A DNA stretch of 64,000 bases, taken from the NCBI GenBank assembly GCA_910588545.1, contig CAJUOU010000001.1:124001-188000 (forward strand), in the 5' to 3' direction. Source of the DNA: an uncultured Christensenellaceae bacterium. Its GTDB lineage: Bacteria; Bacillota; Clostridia; Christensenellales; UBA3700. Position numbers and translations under genes: made by a program. Shown here piece after piece: positions 35,724 to 43,185 of this stretch. Each line of letters starts with the position of its first letter. Position 1 is the first letter of the stretch. Below the pieces are notes generated by a model. That model made no database searches. It saw nothing but the letters and a program-made list of their open reading frames with translations, and was not told the DNA's origin.

Positions 35724-36464
35724 ATGCAACCTATCGCATATAAAGATTTGGATATTGCCTACGAAGACAATCATATAATCGTGGTAATCAAACCATTTAA
35801 TATCCCGTCGCAAGCAGACATAACAGGGGATATGGATATGCTTACTTTGATAAAACAGTATCTAAAGGAAAAATACAACAAACCGGGGGATGTTTTTTTA
35901 GGCTTGGTGCACAGGCTTGACAGACCTACGGGCGGTGTTATGGTATTTGCAAAAACTTCCAAAGCCGCAAGCAGACTTTCCGAAAGTATAAGGAACGGCG
36001 AGTTTGACAAAAAATACTTAGCGGTGGTTTGCGGTAGCCCTACATACAAAAGCGGAAAGCTTGAGCACTACCTTAAAAAGGATAGCAGGGATAATACCGT
36101 TGTTATCGCTCCGTTTTCGGAGGAAGGTGCAAAAAGGGCAGAGCTTGACTACAAGGTGCTAGACGAGGTGCAAGGTTTTAGCCTTGTTTCAATCAATCTT
36201 ATAACAGGCAGGTCGCACCAAGCCCGCGTGCAAATGGCAAGTTTGGGCACTCCTATTTTTGGAGATATGAAGTATGGTGCGGATGTAAGGACAAAAGGCT
36301 ACAATTTGGCATTGTGGGCAACCGAAATTAAGTTTTTCCACCCTACAACAAAGGAAAAAATGGTTTTTCGTGCATATCCGCCTGAAGATGCGAGCCCTTG
36401 GAAAGCTTTTGACATCTCCAAGTTTTTAAATATAAACAAAAAGCAACTTGCAGATTCGCAATAA
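35724..36464 (+). CDS. RluA-family pseudouridine synthase
   Basis: 246 residues. YEDNHIIVVIKPFNIPSQ, then the catalytic GLVHRLDRPTGGVMVFAKT with Asp66, and ITGRSHQARVQMAS. It isomerises uridine to pseudouridine in rRNA or tRNA. No N-terminal S4 domain is present, so it is a short form. CAGGAGG precedes ATG 35724. It lies 99 bp after the methyltransferase, with no terminator seen between, and may extend the ileS operon. Confidence 0.88.
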   Translation: MQPIAYKDLDIAYEDNHIIVVIKPFNIPSQADITGDMDMLTLIKQYLKEKYNKPGDVFLGLVHRLDRPTGGVMVFAKTSKAASRLSESIRNGEFDKKYLAVVCGSPTYKSGKLEHYLKKDSRDNTVVIAPFSEEGAKRAELDYKVLDEVQGFSLVSINLITGRSHQARVQMASLGTPIFGDMKYGADVRTKGYNLALWATEIKFFHPTTKEKMVFRAYPPEDASPWKAFDISKFLNINKKQLADSQ

Positions 36465-36504
36465 TCGAAAAAACACATTAAATTTAACAATATTGTTGTT
36501 GTAA

Positions 36505-36600
36505 ATCAAAAAAACGATAAATAATGAAACACAAAAGGATATTATACAGCCTCAAGCAGTGGAAGAGAGTGCAGAGAACGCAGATAATTTAACAATATAA
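36505..36600 (+). pseudogene. Possible gene remnant (C-terminal tail)
   Basis: A stop-bounded frame of 31 codons without a start encodes an acidic tail with QPQAVEESAENADNLTI, of coding-like composition in a short non-coding gap. It could be what remains of a deleted gene, or chance. Confidence 0.2.
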
Positions 36601-36618
36601 ATGAGAAGGAGAATGAAA

Positions 36619-36909
36619 ATGGATAAGAAAAGTTTAGTTTTTGATAGTATTGTTGAAGATGGGCATACAATTATTTGCAAAGTACATAAATGGAATTTGG
36701 CTGATAAAGCAAGTGAAGAAAGCAAATTTAGTGTTACGAAACGCGTTATAACAAAATTGTATAGCAAGTATGAAGACAATGAAAATATTGGTAAATTGGT
36801 TGATTTTGTACAGCAATTAGAAGACGACAGCATAGACAATGTCGAAAGTTTAATCGGACTATATGCACTTGATGAAGTAATGAGCTTATTAGAGGATATT
36901 CTTATATGA
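36619..36909 (+). CDS. Hypothetical protein, about 96 aa
   Basis: Start ATG 36619 has AAGGAG at 36604-36609 at suitable distance; ATG 36613 is too close to it. The product (MDKKSLVFDSIVEDGHTII...) looks like a mostly helical, charged, acidic cytoplasmic protein, ending in a helix with DEVMSLLEDILI. I recognise no family. Its stop overlaps the start of a second small gene by 4 nt. Both lie in a locally AT-rich patch between housekeeping genes, so this may be a small accessory insertion. Confidence 0.55.
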   Translation: MDKKSLVFDSIVEDGHTIICKVHKWNLADKASEESKFSVTKRVITKLYSKYEDNENIGKLVDFVQQLEDDSIDNVESLIGLYALDEVMSLLEDILI

Positions 36910-37064
36910 GTAATACATTTACTAATGAAGAGTTTGAAATTGTGCTTAATAAAATTTATAAAAAATTAATGCGTGATAAAACAAAGCAAGATAAGCTTAA
37001 AAATGATATAAATAATATAATAATATGTTGCACGCAAAAGTCGACAAATAACTGCAAAAAGTAG
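36906..37064 (+). CDS. Hypothetical small protein, 52 aa, translationally coupled
   Basis: The start ATG overlaps the previous stop as ATGA. The product begins SNTFTNEEFEIVLNKIYKKL, a Lys-rich amphipathic helix, and ends CCTQKSTNNCKK. The last dozen codons run into the TCGACA repeat region, so the true C-terminus may have been altered by the repeats. No family recognised. Confidence 0.4.
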   Translation: MSNTFTNEEFEIVLNKIYKKLMRDKTKQDKLKNDINNIIICCTQKSTNNCKK

Positions 37065-37165
37065 CGTGAAAATTATAAAAATCGACAAATAATTGCAAAA
37101 ATATTATGACAATTCGACAAAATGCTATGATAAATCGACATTTAGCTATAAAAATAACGTGAAAT
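37041..37165. repeat. Degenerate TCGACAAATAA direct repeats
   Basis: TCGACA begins at 37041, 37082, 37114 and 37135. The first two copies share TCGACAAATAA-TGCAAAAA (19 of 20), and GCGTGAAA/ACGTGAAA recurs at 37065 and 37155. The copies decay in length (41, 32 and 21 bp apart). No promoter was identified with confidence. Function unknown. Confidence 0.5.
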
Positions 37166-37281
37166 AACCTAAATTACGACAAAAAGTGTCGGTAATGGCG
37201 GAAGATTGTCGAAATAAGCGTGTGCGATATAACTTAGACAAAAATTTTTTTAACATAACTATCTAAAAGGAGGTAAAGAAG

Positions 37282-38943
37282 ATGGAAATGATTGAAAGAA
37301 CATTAGGCGGCATGCTTGATGATTTGGCAGCAAACTATTCTAACTCGGTAGCTATAAAATATACTACCAGAGAGTACCAAAAAACTTGGTCGGAATTGAA
37401 CGAAAGATGTAATGCGGTGGCAAAGGGTCTTCTTAGCCTCGGAATAAAAAAGGATGATAAAGTTGCAATTTGGGCTACAAACGTACCTGAGTGGTATGAA
37501 ATTTTGTTTGCATCCGCAAAGATAGGTGCAATTTTGGTAACTGTAAACACCAACTACAAAGAGTTTGAGCTTGAGTATTTGTTAAAACAATCGGATACAA
37601 AAATGTTGGTAATGATAGAAGGCGTTAAAAACAACAGTTATGTAGATACAATCGACAAATTATTGCCGGAGTTTAGGAACAGCAAAAACGGCGACGTAGA
37701 CAACAGCAAGTTTCCGTTTTTAAAAAAGATAGTATATTGCGGGAGCAATACACCACGCGGTTTTATGAATTTTGAGGATATTGTAACCGCAGGTGTAAAT
37801 GTTACTGACGAAGAGCTTAACGAACGTATGAATAGTTTAAATTGTCACGAAGTAATTAATATGCAGTATACAAGCGGAACAACAGGTTTCCCTAAAGGCG
37901 TAATGCTTACTCACTACAACATTATCAACAACGGCAAATCGATTGGCGATGGTATGAAATTTACCGATAAAGACAAATTGCTAATAACAGTTCCAATGTT
38001 CCATTGCTTTGGATTGGTGCTTGGCTTGATGTCCTGCATAACTCACGCAACAACAATGGTGCCTGTGGAGTCGTTCAGCCCAACAAAGGTTATGAATGCC
38101 ATTACGGTGGAAAAATGCACCGCAGTACACGGCGTGCCTACAATGTTTATTGCAATGCTTGAGCACCCTGACTTTGAAAAATACAACTTTAGCAGTTTAA
38201 GAACAGGTATAATGGCAGGCAGCCCTTGTCCTATCAAGGTTATGCGCCAAGTTGTTGACAAAATGAATATGACGGAAATTACAATAGTATTTGGACAGAC
38301 GGAGGCGTCCCCTGGTTGCACCCAAACAACTACAGAGGACAGTTTGGAGCTAAGGGTAAACACCGTTGGCAGAGTATTTGACGGCGTAGAGGCAAAAATC
38401 GTTGACCCTGCAACAGGGGAGGAAGTTCCTACAGGCGTAGCGGGTGAGTTTTGTGCAAGGGGCTACAACATTATGAAAGGCTACTACAAAATGCCGGAGG
38501 CAACTGCAGAGGCTATTGATAAGGACGGATGGTTGCACACAGGCGACCTTTGCACTGTTGATAAGGACGGCTACTACAAGGTTGTCGGAAGAATTAAAGA
38601 TATGATAATCCGCGGTGGCGAAAACATTTATCCAAAGGAAATCGAGGAGTTTTATTACACTCAACCAATCGTAAAAGACGTGCAAGTAATCGGTGTGCCA
38701 TCCGAGCAATACGGTGAGGAAGTTATGGCAGTTATCATACTGAAAGAGGGGGAAATATGTACCCCTGAGGAATTAAGGGAACTTGCCAAAGCACACCTTG
38801 CAAAGCATAAAGTGCCAAAGTATATAAGGATAGTGGACAGTTTCCCTGTAACGGCAAGCGGAAAAATTCAAAAGTTTAAAATGCGTGAAGAGGCAATCGA
38901 GTTATTAAAACTTCAAAGCGCGGCAGAAATTGAAACAGCATAA
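37282..38943 (+). CDS. AMP-binding acyl-CoA synthetase
   Basis: 553 residues of the ANL superfamily. The P-loop is MQYTSGTTGFPKGVMLTHYN (about 193-212), with FGQTEASPGCT, GWLHTGDLCTVDKDGYYKVVGRIKDMIIRGGENIYP (hinge), and the C-terminal catalytic-type lysine in ASGKIQKFKM. It activates a carboxylic acid as acyl-AMP and then acyl-CoA. The sequence resembles FadD/medium-chain synthetases annotated fatty-acyl-CoA synthase. AAAGGAGGT precedes ATG 37282. Gene order with the sugar isomerase downstream is not informative about substrate. Confidence 0.88.
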   Translation: MEMIERTLGGMLDDLAANYSNSVAIKYTTREYQKTWSELNERCNAVAKGLLSLGIKKDDKVAIWATNVPEWYEILFASAKIGAILVTVNTNYKEFELEYLLKQSDTKMLVMIEGVKNNSYVDTIDKLLPEFRNSKNGDVDNSKFPFLKKIVYCGSNTPRGFMNFEDIVTAGVNVTDEELNERMNSLNCHEVINMQYTSGTTGFPKGVMLTHYNIINNGKSIGDGMKFTDKDKLLITVPMFHCFGLVLGLMSCITHATTMVPVESFSPTKVMNAITVEKCTAVHGVPTMFIAMLEHPDFEKYNFSSLRTGIMAGSPCPIKVMRQVVDKMNMTEITIVFGQTEASPGCTQTTTEDSLELRVNTVGRVFDGVEAKIVDPATGEEVPTGVAGEFCARGYNIMKGYYKMPEATAEAIDKDGWLHTGDLCTVDKDGYYKVVGRIKDMIIRGGENIYPKEIEEFYYTQPIVKDVQVIGVPSEQYGEEVMAVIILKEGEICTPEELRELAKAHLAKHKVPKYIRIVDSFPVTASGKIQKFKMREEAIELLKLQSAAEIETA

Positions 38944-38953
38944 GGAGGGAAGT

Positions 38954-39754
38954 ATGAAAATAGGTTTTTCAACATTGGGCTGTCCCGATTGGACGCTCAG
39001 CGAAATTTTGGCGACGGCAAAAGATTTGGGCTATAACGGTGTGGAAATCAGAGGTATAGCAAGCGAAATGTACGCCCCTACTATGAAATGTTTTTCGGAC
39101 GAACAAATCGAAAAAACAATCCAAAAACTAGGCGGATTGGAAATACCGATTTTGACATCTAACGCAACCATTGCAACCAAAACAAATATCGATACAAGCA
39201 TTAAGGAGGCAATGGAGTATATAGAGCTAGCGGGCAAAATAGGCGCAAAATACGTGCGTGTAATGTGTACAAACAGGGCTATGTTGGATGACGGCGACTT
39301 CGAGCTTGCAACAGGCTATTACAAAGCTCTTGCTCAACACGGAAAGAAGTACAACGTAACCCCACTTATGGAAACAAACGGAATGTTTTGCGATTCAAGC
39401 TTGTTAAAAAAGTTTATGGATAATATAGGGGAGAGCAATATAGGTGTTTTGTGGGATATTCATCATCCATACAGGTACAATAGGGAAACTATAAGTGAAA
39501 CTATTAAAAATATAGGAGAGTATATAAAATACACCCATATTAAGGACTCTGTGAGGGAGAACGGAACAACCGTATACAAAATGATTGGCAACGGAGACCT
39601 ACCGTTAAAAGAGGCAATAAATGGCTTAAAATCTATCGGCTACGATGGATACGTTACTTTGGAATGGATAAAAAGGTGGCAACCTGATTTGGCAGCCCCC
39701 GGTATTGTATTTGCAAGGTACATTGATAGTATAAAAAGTTTGTTAAAGGAGTAA
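38954..39754 (+). CDS. Sugar phosphate isomerase/epimerase (TIM barrel)
   Basis: 266 residues from ATG 38954, which has AAGGAGGG at 38942; a longer frame from 38930 starts inside the previous gene. Features of xylose-isomerase-like barrels: KIGFSTLGCPDWTLSEILATAKDLGYNGVEIRG at the start, PLMETNG, GVLWDIHHPYR, YTHIKDS and GYVTLEW, with Glu, Asp and His metal ligands. Known relatives are inositol or hydroxypyruvate isomerases and sugar epimerases. Substrate unknown. It is 10 bp after the acyl-CoA synthetase and 2 bp before asnA, so the three are probably one transcript. Confidence 0.82.
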   Translation: MKIGFSTLGCPDWTLSEILATAKDLGYNGVEIRGIASEMYAPTMKCFSDEQIEKTIQKLGGLEIPILTSNATIATKTNIDTSIKEAMEYIELAGKIGAKYVRVMCTNRAMLDDGDFELATGYYKALAQHGKKYNVTPLMETNGMFCDSSLLKKFMDNIGESNIGVLWDIHHPYRYNRETISETIKNIGEYIKYTHIKDSVRENGTTVYKMIGNGDLPLKEAINGLKSIGYDGYVTLEWIKRWQPDLAAPGIVFARYIDSIKSLLKE

Positions 39755-39756
39755 AT

Positions 39757-40758
39757 ATGCAAAAAATTCCACAAGATTACACTTCTAAGCTTAGTGTAAA
39801 AGAAACAGAAAAAGCAATCGAATTACTACGTGATTATTTTCAGGATAAATTTTCACAAAAAATGAATCTACATAGAGTAAGTGCTCCATTGTTTGTAAGG
39901 ACGGATAGCGGTTTGAACGACGGCTTAAGCGGCACTGAAAAGGCAGTTTCTTTTGACATTACGGCAATCCCTAACAGCAACTGTGAAATTGTACATTCAC
40001 TTGCAAAGTGGAAGAGGATGGCACTTGGTAAATACGGCTACAGTGTGGGCGAGGGTATTTACACAAATATGAACGCCATAAGGCGTCAGGAGGCAGTGAT
40101 TGACAACTTGCACAGTGTTTACGTTGACCAATGGGATTGGGAAAAAATAATAACCGAAAAGGATAGGAACTTTGACTTTTTAAAATCGGTGGTACGCGAC
40201 ATTTACTCGGTAATTTACGACACCGCTTGCTATGTGGAAAAAGTTTTTCCTAAAATAACCAACAGGTTGGTAGACGATATTTACTTTATCACATCCGAAG
40301 ATTTGCTAAAGGCTTACCCAAATATGACCACAAAAGAACGTGAAAATGCAATAACCAAAAAGTACGGTGCAGTGTTTATCATGCAAATAGGCGAAAACCT
40401 TTCCAACGGCGAAGTTCACGATTTGCGTGCCCCTGACTATGACGATTGGGCGTTGAACGGCGATATAATGGTTTGGTACCCCGAGCTTGACAAGGCTATT
40501 GAACTATCATCCATGGGTATACGTGTGGATAGCAAGTCGCTAAAATATCAACTTTCGGCAAAAGGACTTGAGCCAAGTACAAACTATCATAAAAACGTTA
40601 TTGAAAATACATATCCGTTGACAATAGGTGGCGGCATAGGACAATCGAGGTTGTGCCAATTATTGTTGCACAAAGCACATATCGGGGAAGTTCAAAGCTC
40701 CATTTGGGATAACGAGACTATCGAGGAGTGCGAAAGCAAGGGTGTAGTATTGCTTTAA
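39757..40758 (+). CDS. asnA: Aspartate--ammonia ligase
   Basis: 333 residues, the usual AsnA size. Class II synthetase-like fold with LHRVSAPLFVRTDSGLNDGLSGTEKAVSFDI, VYVDQWDWEKII and the C-terminal TIGGGIGQSRLCQLLL motif 3. It makes asparagine from aspartate, ammonia and ATP. A ribosome site AAGGAG lies at the end of the preceding gene. A terminator follows. Confidence 0.95.
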   Translation: MQKIPQDYTSKLSVKETEKAIELLRDYFQDKFSQKMNLHRVSAPLFVRTDSGLNDGLSGTEKAVSFDITAIPNSNCEIVHSLAKWKRMALGKYGYSVGEGIYTNMNAIRRQEAVIDNLHSVYVDQWDWEKIITEKDRNFDFLKSVVRDIYSVIYDTACYVEKVFPKITNRLVDDIYFITSEDLLKAYPNMTTKERENAITKKYGAVFIMQIGENLSNGEVHDLRAPDYDDWALNGDIMVWYPELDKAIELSSMGIRVDSKSLKYQLSAKGLEPSTNYHKNVIENTYPLTIGGGIGQSRLCQLLLHKAHIGEVQSSIWDNETIEECESKGVVLL

Positions 40759-40782
40759 AATTTAAATAAAGTATACAAATAA

Positions 40783-40815
40783 AAAAATCTTGTAGTTATT
40801 GCTACAAGATTTTTA
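40783..40815. terminator. Bidirectional terminator between asnA and the XRE gene
   Basis: Stem AAAAATCTTGTAG/CTACAAGATTTTT with a 6-nt loop and A/T runs on both sides. Confidence 0.85.
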
Positions 40816-40822
40816 TTTTACA

Positions 40823-41032
40823 TTATTTTTTTAGGTCAAGCCCAATAAGCTCGTTAAGAGGAATACCGTATAAATCCGCAAGCTTAACACAAAAATCGAT
40901 GTTGGGTAAACTTTTATTATTTTCCCATGTAGATAAACTTGTGATAGAAATACCCGTGGCATTTGCTATATCTTGTAGTGTTTTGTTTCGCACAATTCTA
41001 TTATGCTTTAATGCGTCCCCGATAGTAATCAT
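40823..41032 (-). CDS. Small XRE-family HTH regulator A
   Basis: About 69 residues from ATG 41032. One Cro/C1-type helix-turn-helix domain: GDALKHNRIVRNKTLQDIANATGISITSLSTWENNKSLPNIDFCVKLADLYGIPLNELIGLD. The family pattern (L--IA---GIS---LS-WE---) is intact. A longer frame begins at a TTG at 41065, but the paralogs at 41462 and 42209 support the shorter form. No ribosome site is visible. First of three related single-domain regulators on the same strand. The 429-bp gap to the right is AT-rich; only an imperfect inverted repeat (CTAAAAG-AGTAG near 41127 with CTACTTTTAG near 41179) was noted. Confidence 0.75.
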   Translation of the reverse strand: MITIGDALKHNRIVRNKTLQDIANATGISITSLSTWENNKSLPNIDFCVKLADLYGIPLNELIGLDLKK

Positions 41033-41423
41033 AAAATTTGTAAGTACTCTGTTTATTTTTGTCAAATAATTTTATCCAAAAAATTTTACATTAATTATAG
41101 CATATTAGGTGCAGAAAAACAATGCTAAAAGAGTAGAAAAACAAGAAAAAAAAGTTGTTAAAATAATTTGTTTTACTACTTTTAGTGTAATTTTTTATAC
41201 TTGTTTTATATTTAAGTTTGAGTAAAACTTTTGATAAATTTACTTAACGTAAACATTGTAGCAAAATCTGTTGATTAAAACTTATAATTTCCAAAATTGG
41301 ATATTTAAAATTTAATTGTTGTAAGATTAGTGATATAATATTTATACGATAAAGTTTTTAAGAAAAAAATTTATAAAGTAAAAATCAATAATGTAAATGA
41401 CACTAGCAGTATATTAAATAAAA

Positions 41424-41449
41424 AAACTGTAACGCTATCGTTACAGTTT
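41424..41449 (-). terminator. Terminator of XRE regulator B
   Basis: Stem AAACTGTAACG/CGTTACAGTTT with a CTAT loop; on the minus strand followed by TTTTTTATTT. Confidence 0.8.
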
Positions 41450-41461
41450 AAATGTCATTTG

Positions 41462-41668
41462 TTATGGAAAATCGCGTCCGATTAATTCATCAAGTGATAT
41501 TTCGTAGTAGTTAGCAAGTATTACACAAAAATTAATATTTGGCAAAACTTTTCCGTTTTCCCATCTACTTAAATTAGTGCTACTTATACCTGTGTCTTTT
41601 TCAACATCTCTAAGAGACTTGTTTTTAACAATCCTGTGATATTTTAACTTTTTACCGTAATTAATCAT
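41462..41668 (-). CDS. Small XRE-family HTH regulator B
   Basis: 68 residues from ATG 41668, preceded on the minus strand by AAGGAT; a TTG two codons earlier is too close to that site. The protein is one HTH domain (KKLKYHRIVKNKSLRDVEKDTGISSTNLSRWENGKVLPNINFCVILANYYEISLDELIG). It is nearly identical to regulator C at 42209 (about 60 of 68 residues by eye), showing a recent local duplication. Paired operator-like sites lie in its upstream region. Repression of its own promoter and of the divergent small gene is inferred. Confidence 0.75.
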   Translation of the reverse strand: MINYGKKLKYHRIVKNKSLRDVEKDTGISSTNLSRWENGKVLPNINFCVILANYYEISLDELIGRDFP

Positions 41669-41695
41669 AGTCAATCCTTATAATTTTATTTTATT

Positions 41696-41752
41696 ACAAA
41701 TTTGTAGCAAATAGTTAATTGCGACAAATTTGTTGCAAACATGTGGCAACAA
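41696..41752. promoter_or_regulatory. Paired operator sites upstream of regulator B
   Basis: Two copies of the perfect palindrome ACAAATTTGT (41696-41705 and 41724-41733), centres 28 bp apart. The first sits inside a minus-strand promoter-like pair (TTGCTA, 16 bp, TAAAAT). A further inverted repeat TTGTTGC/GCAACAA (41730-41752) follows. Confidence 0.6.
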
Positions 41753-41797
41753 GTTGCGCATGTGCAAAATACTAAAATTATAAAAAAAGGAGAAAAA

Positions 41798-41845
41798 ATG
41801 GAAAACAAATCAAAACTTGAAAATGAAGTAAATAGGGCAGGGTAG
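41798..41845 (+). pseudogene. Truncated duplicate of the Cys-rich gene at 42541
   Basis: ATG with the same AAGGAG context and start (MENKSKLENE) as the gene at 42541, but it ends after 15 codons at TAG. The upstream 100 bp, including operator sites, also match the second copy, so this is a broken duplicate. Confidence 0.7.
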
Positions 41846-41848
41846 TAT

Positions 41849-41992
41849 ATGTTTACTTTGAAAAGATTACACAAAAATCTAAACAAAAAAAACTTTATTA
41901 TTTTACTGATTAATTAAATAACATTGCTTATTCCTACATTTTTTTACTTAAATTTAAAAGAAAGTTACGATATTTTATTTTTTTTACCATAG
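41849..41992 (+). pseudogene. Possible decayed small membrane protein
   Basis: A frame from ATG 41849 encodes MFTLKRLHKNLNKKNFIILLIN, then an in-frame TAA (41915), then ITLLIPTFFYLNLKESYDILFFLP to TAG 41992. Read through, it would be a basic start plus two hydrophobic helices. It has no good ribosome site. Chance in AT-rich DNA is a real alternative. Confidence 0.25.
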
Positions 41993-42031
41993 TTTTTAAT
42001 ATTGATATATCAAATATTTTTATATTTACCA

Positions 42032-42107
42032 ACAAATTTGTAGTAAATACTTGACAGTTACATATTTGTAGCATACAATATAACTGTTACAAAAATGTAA
42101 CAGTTAT
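42032..42107 (+). promoter_or_regulatory. Promoter with paired operators and an immediate hairpin
   Basis: TTGACA (42051-42056), 17-bp spacer, TACAAT (42074-42079). Operator copies ACAAATTTGT (42032-42041) and ACATATTTGT (42060-42069) are again 28 bp apart; the second lies in the spacer. Directly at the start site is a perfect 11-bp stem ATAACTGTTAC/GTAACAGTTAT (42080-42107). No gene follows on the plus strand until 42541. Confidence 0.6.
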
Positions 42108-42176
42108 ATTTAATTGTACATTTTTTGTAATCGCAGAGCAAATTAAAAGAAAAGGAGTAGGGGTGTAGTAAATAAA

Positions 42177-42202
42177 AAACTGTAACGAAAATGTTACAGT
42201 TT
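42177..42202 (-). terminator. Terminator of XRE regulator C
   Basis: Stem AAACTGTAAC/GTTACAGTTT with a GAAAAT loop; a T-rich tail follows on the minus strand. Confidence 0.8.
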
Positions 42203-42208
42203 AAATGT

Positions 42209-42421
42209 TTATTTGTAATACGTATCACGTCCGATTAGTTCGTCAAGTGATATTTCATAGTAGTCAGCAAGTATTACACAAAAATCAATATTTGGTAAAA
42301 CTTTTCCGTTTTCCCATCTACTTAAATTTGTGTCACTTATACCTGTGTCTTTTTCAACATCTCTAAGAGACTTGTTTCTAACAATTCTGTGATATTTTAA
42401 CTCTTTACCGTAATTAATCAT
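42209..42421 (-). CDS. Small XRE-family HTH regulator C
   Basis: 70 residues from ATG 42421, with GAGGAT as ribosome site on the minus strand. Near-identical to regulator B, except for changes such as SSTNLS to SDTNLS and a different last few residues (RDTYYK against RDFP). Upstream are ACATATTTGT (42449-42458) and GCAAATATGT (42477-42486), again with centres 28 bp apart. It faces away from the intact Cys-rich gene pair at 42541, so regulator and target probably share this control region. Confidence 0.78.
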   Translation of the reverse strand: MINYGKELKYHRIVRNKSLRDVEKDTGISDTNLSRWENGKVLPNIDFCVILADYYEISLDELIGRDTYYK

Positions 42422-42540
42422 AGTCAATCCTCATAATTTTATTATATTACATATTTGTAGCAGACAGCTGTTTATTGCAAATATGTGGCGACAAGTTGAG
42501 TATGTGCAAAATACTTAAAATTATAAAAAAAGGAGAAAAA

Positions 42541-42843
42541 ATGGAAAATAAACCAAAACTTGAAAATGAACCAAATTTAGGCAGATGCTTTAAATGTATT
42601 CACTTTAACAAGTATTACACCCGTGGAGTAAAAAAGTTTAATGAGTGCAAATTCGGTTGGTGCGGTATTTACCATGACCATAAAAAACTTATGGATAACT
42701 GCCCAAACTATCGCTTTAGGCGCAAATTGCCAATACACCAAACAAATATAATGTTTGAATTAAGCAATCTTTTGACGGAGTTGGAGCAAATAGAGCAGAT
42801 ACTTAAGGAAGATATAAAAGAGCGTATGGAGTTTAAAAAATGA
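42541..42843 (+). CDS. Cys-rich small protein, 100 aa
   Basis: ATG 42541 has AAAGGAG upstream; a longer frame from 42475 overlaps the operator region. The product has a conserved-looking Cys pattern: CFKCIHF, then ECKFGWCG and NCPNY, followed by a C-terminal helix (FELSNLLTELEQIEQILKEDI). The Cys spacing suggests one zinc-binding unit. The same pattern recurs in the next gene, so the two are distant paralogs. Its stop overlaps the next start (ATGA). Function unknown; it is linked to XRE regulator C by a shared upstream region. Confidence 0.65.
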   Translation: MENKPKLENEPNLGRCFKCIHFNKYYTRGVKKFNECKFGWCGIYHDHKKLMDNCPNYRFRRKLPIHQTNIMFELSNLLTELEQIEQILKEDIKERMEFKK

Positions 42844-43115
42844 GTAAAACTTGTAAGACTTGTCAGCACTGCAATTATTTGTACAGGCGACAACTTTTGC
42901 CATGCAAATTCCGTTTGCTTTACTGTGGCAAAAATGATTGCTTAACTACCTCACTTAGCACTTGTCCCAACTATATGTTAAGGATAAGGGAGTATGATTT
43001 GTCCGACGAAAGGATAACGCATTTAAAAGAAGAGTTAAAAAAGATTATTGCCTTTTATGAAGAGCAGGAAGGTAAGGCAGTGGAAGAAAAACTAAATAAA
43101 AAGGCACAAGGTTAA
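42840..43115 (+). CDS. Cys-rich small protein, 91 aa
   Basis: Starts inside the previous stop codon. CKTCQHC, then PCKFRLLYCGKNDC and TCPNY give the same C-x2-C ... CKF ... CG ... CPNY frame as its neighbour, plus extra Cys. The second half is a charged helix (DERITHLKEELKKIIAFYEEQEGK). No family is recognised. The tight coupling and shared pattern suggest the two work together, perhaps as a heteromer. A strong terminator follows. Confidence 0.65.
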   Translation: MSKTCKTCQHCNYLYRRQLLPCKFRLLYCGKNDCLTTSLSTCPNYMLRIREYDLSDERITHLKEELKKIIAFYEEQEGKAVEEKLNKKAQG

Positions 43116-43154
43116 AAAAATAGTCTGTTGCTTTTTGCAACAGACTATTTTTTT
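43116..43154. terminator. Terminator between the Cys-rich pair and the dehydrogenase gene
   Basis: Stem AAATAGTCTGTTG/CAACAGACTATTT, with A run before and T run after. Confidence 0.88.
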
Positions 43155-43185
43155 GTTATGTTTGTATGTGTTTTTGTTTTTTAGC

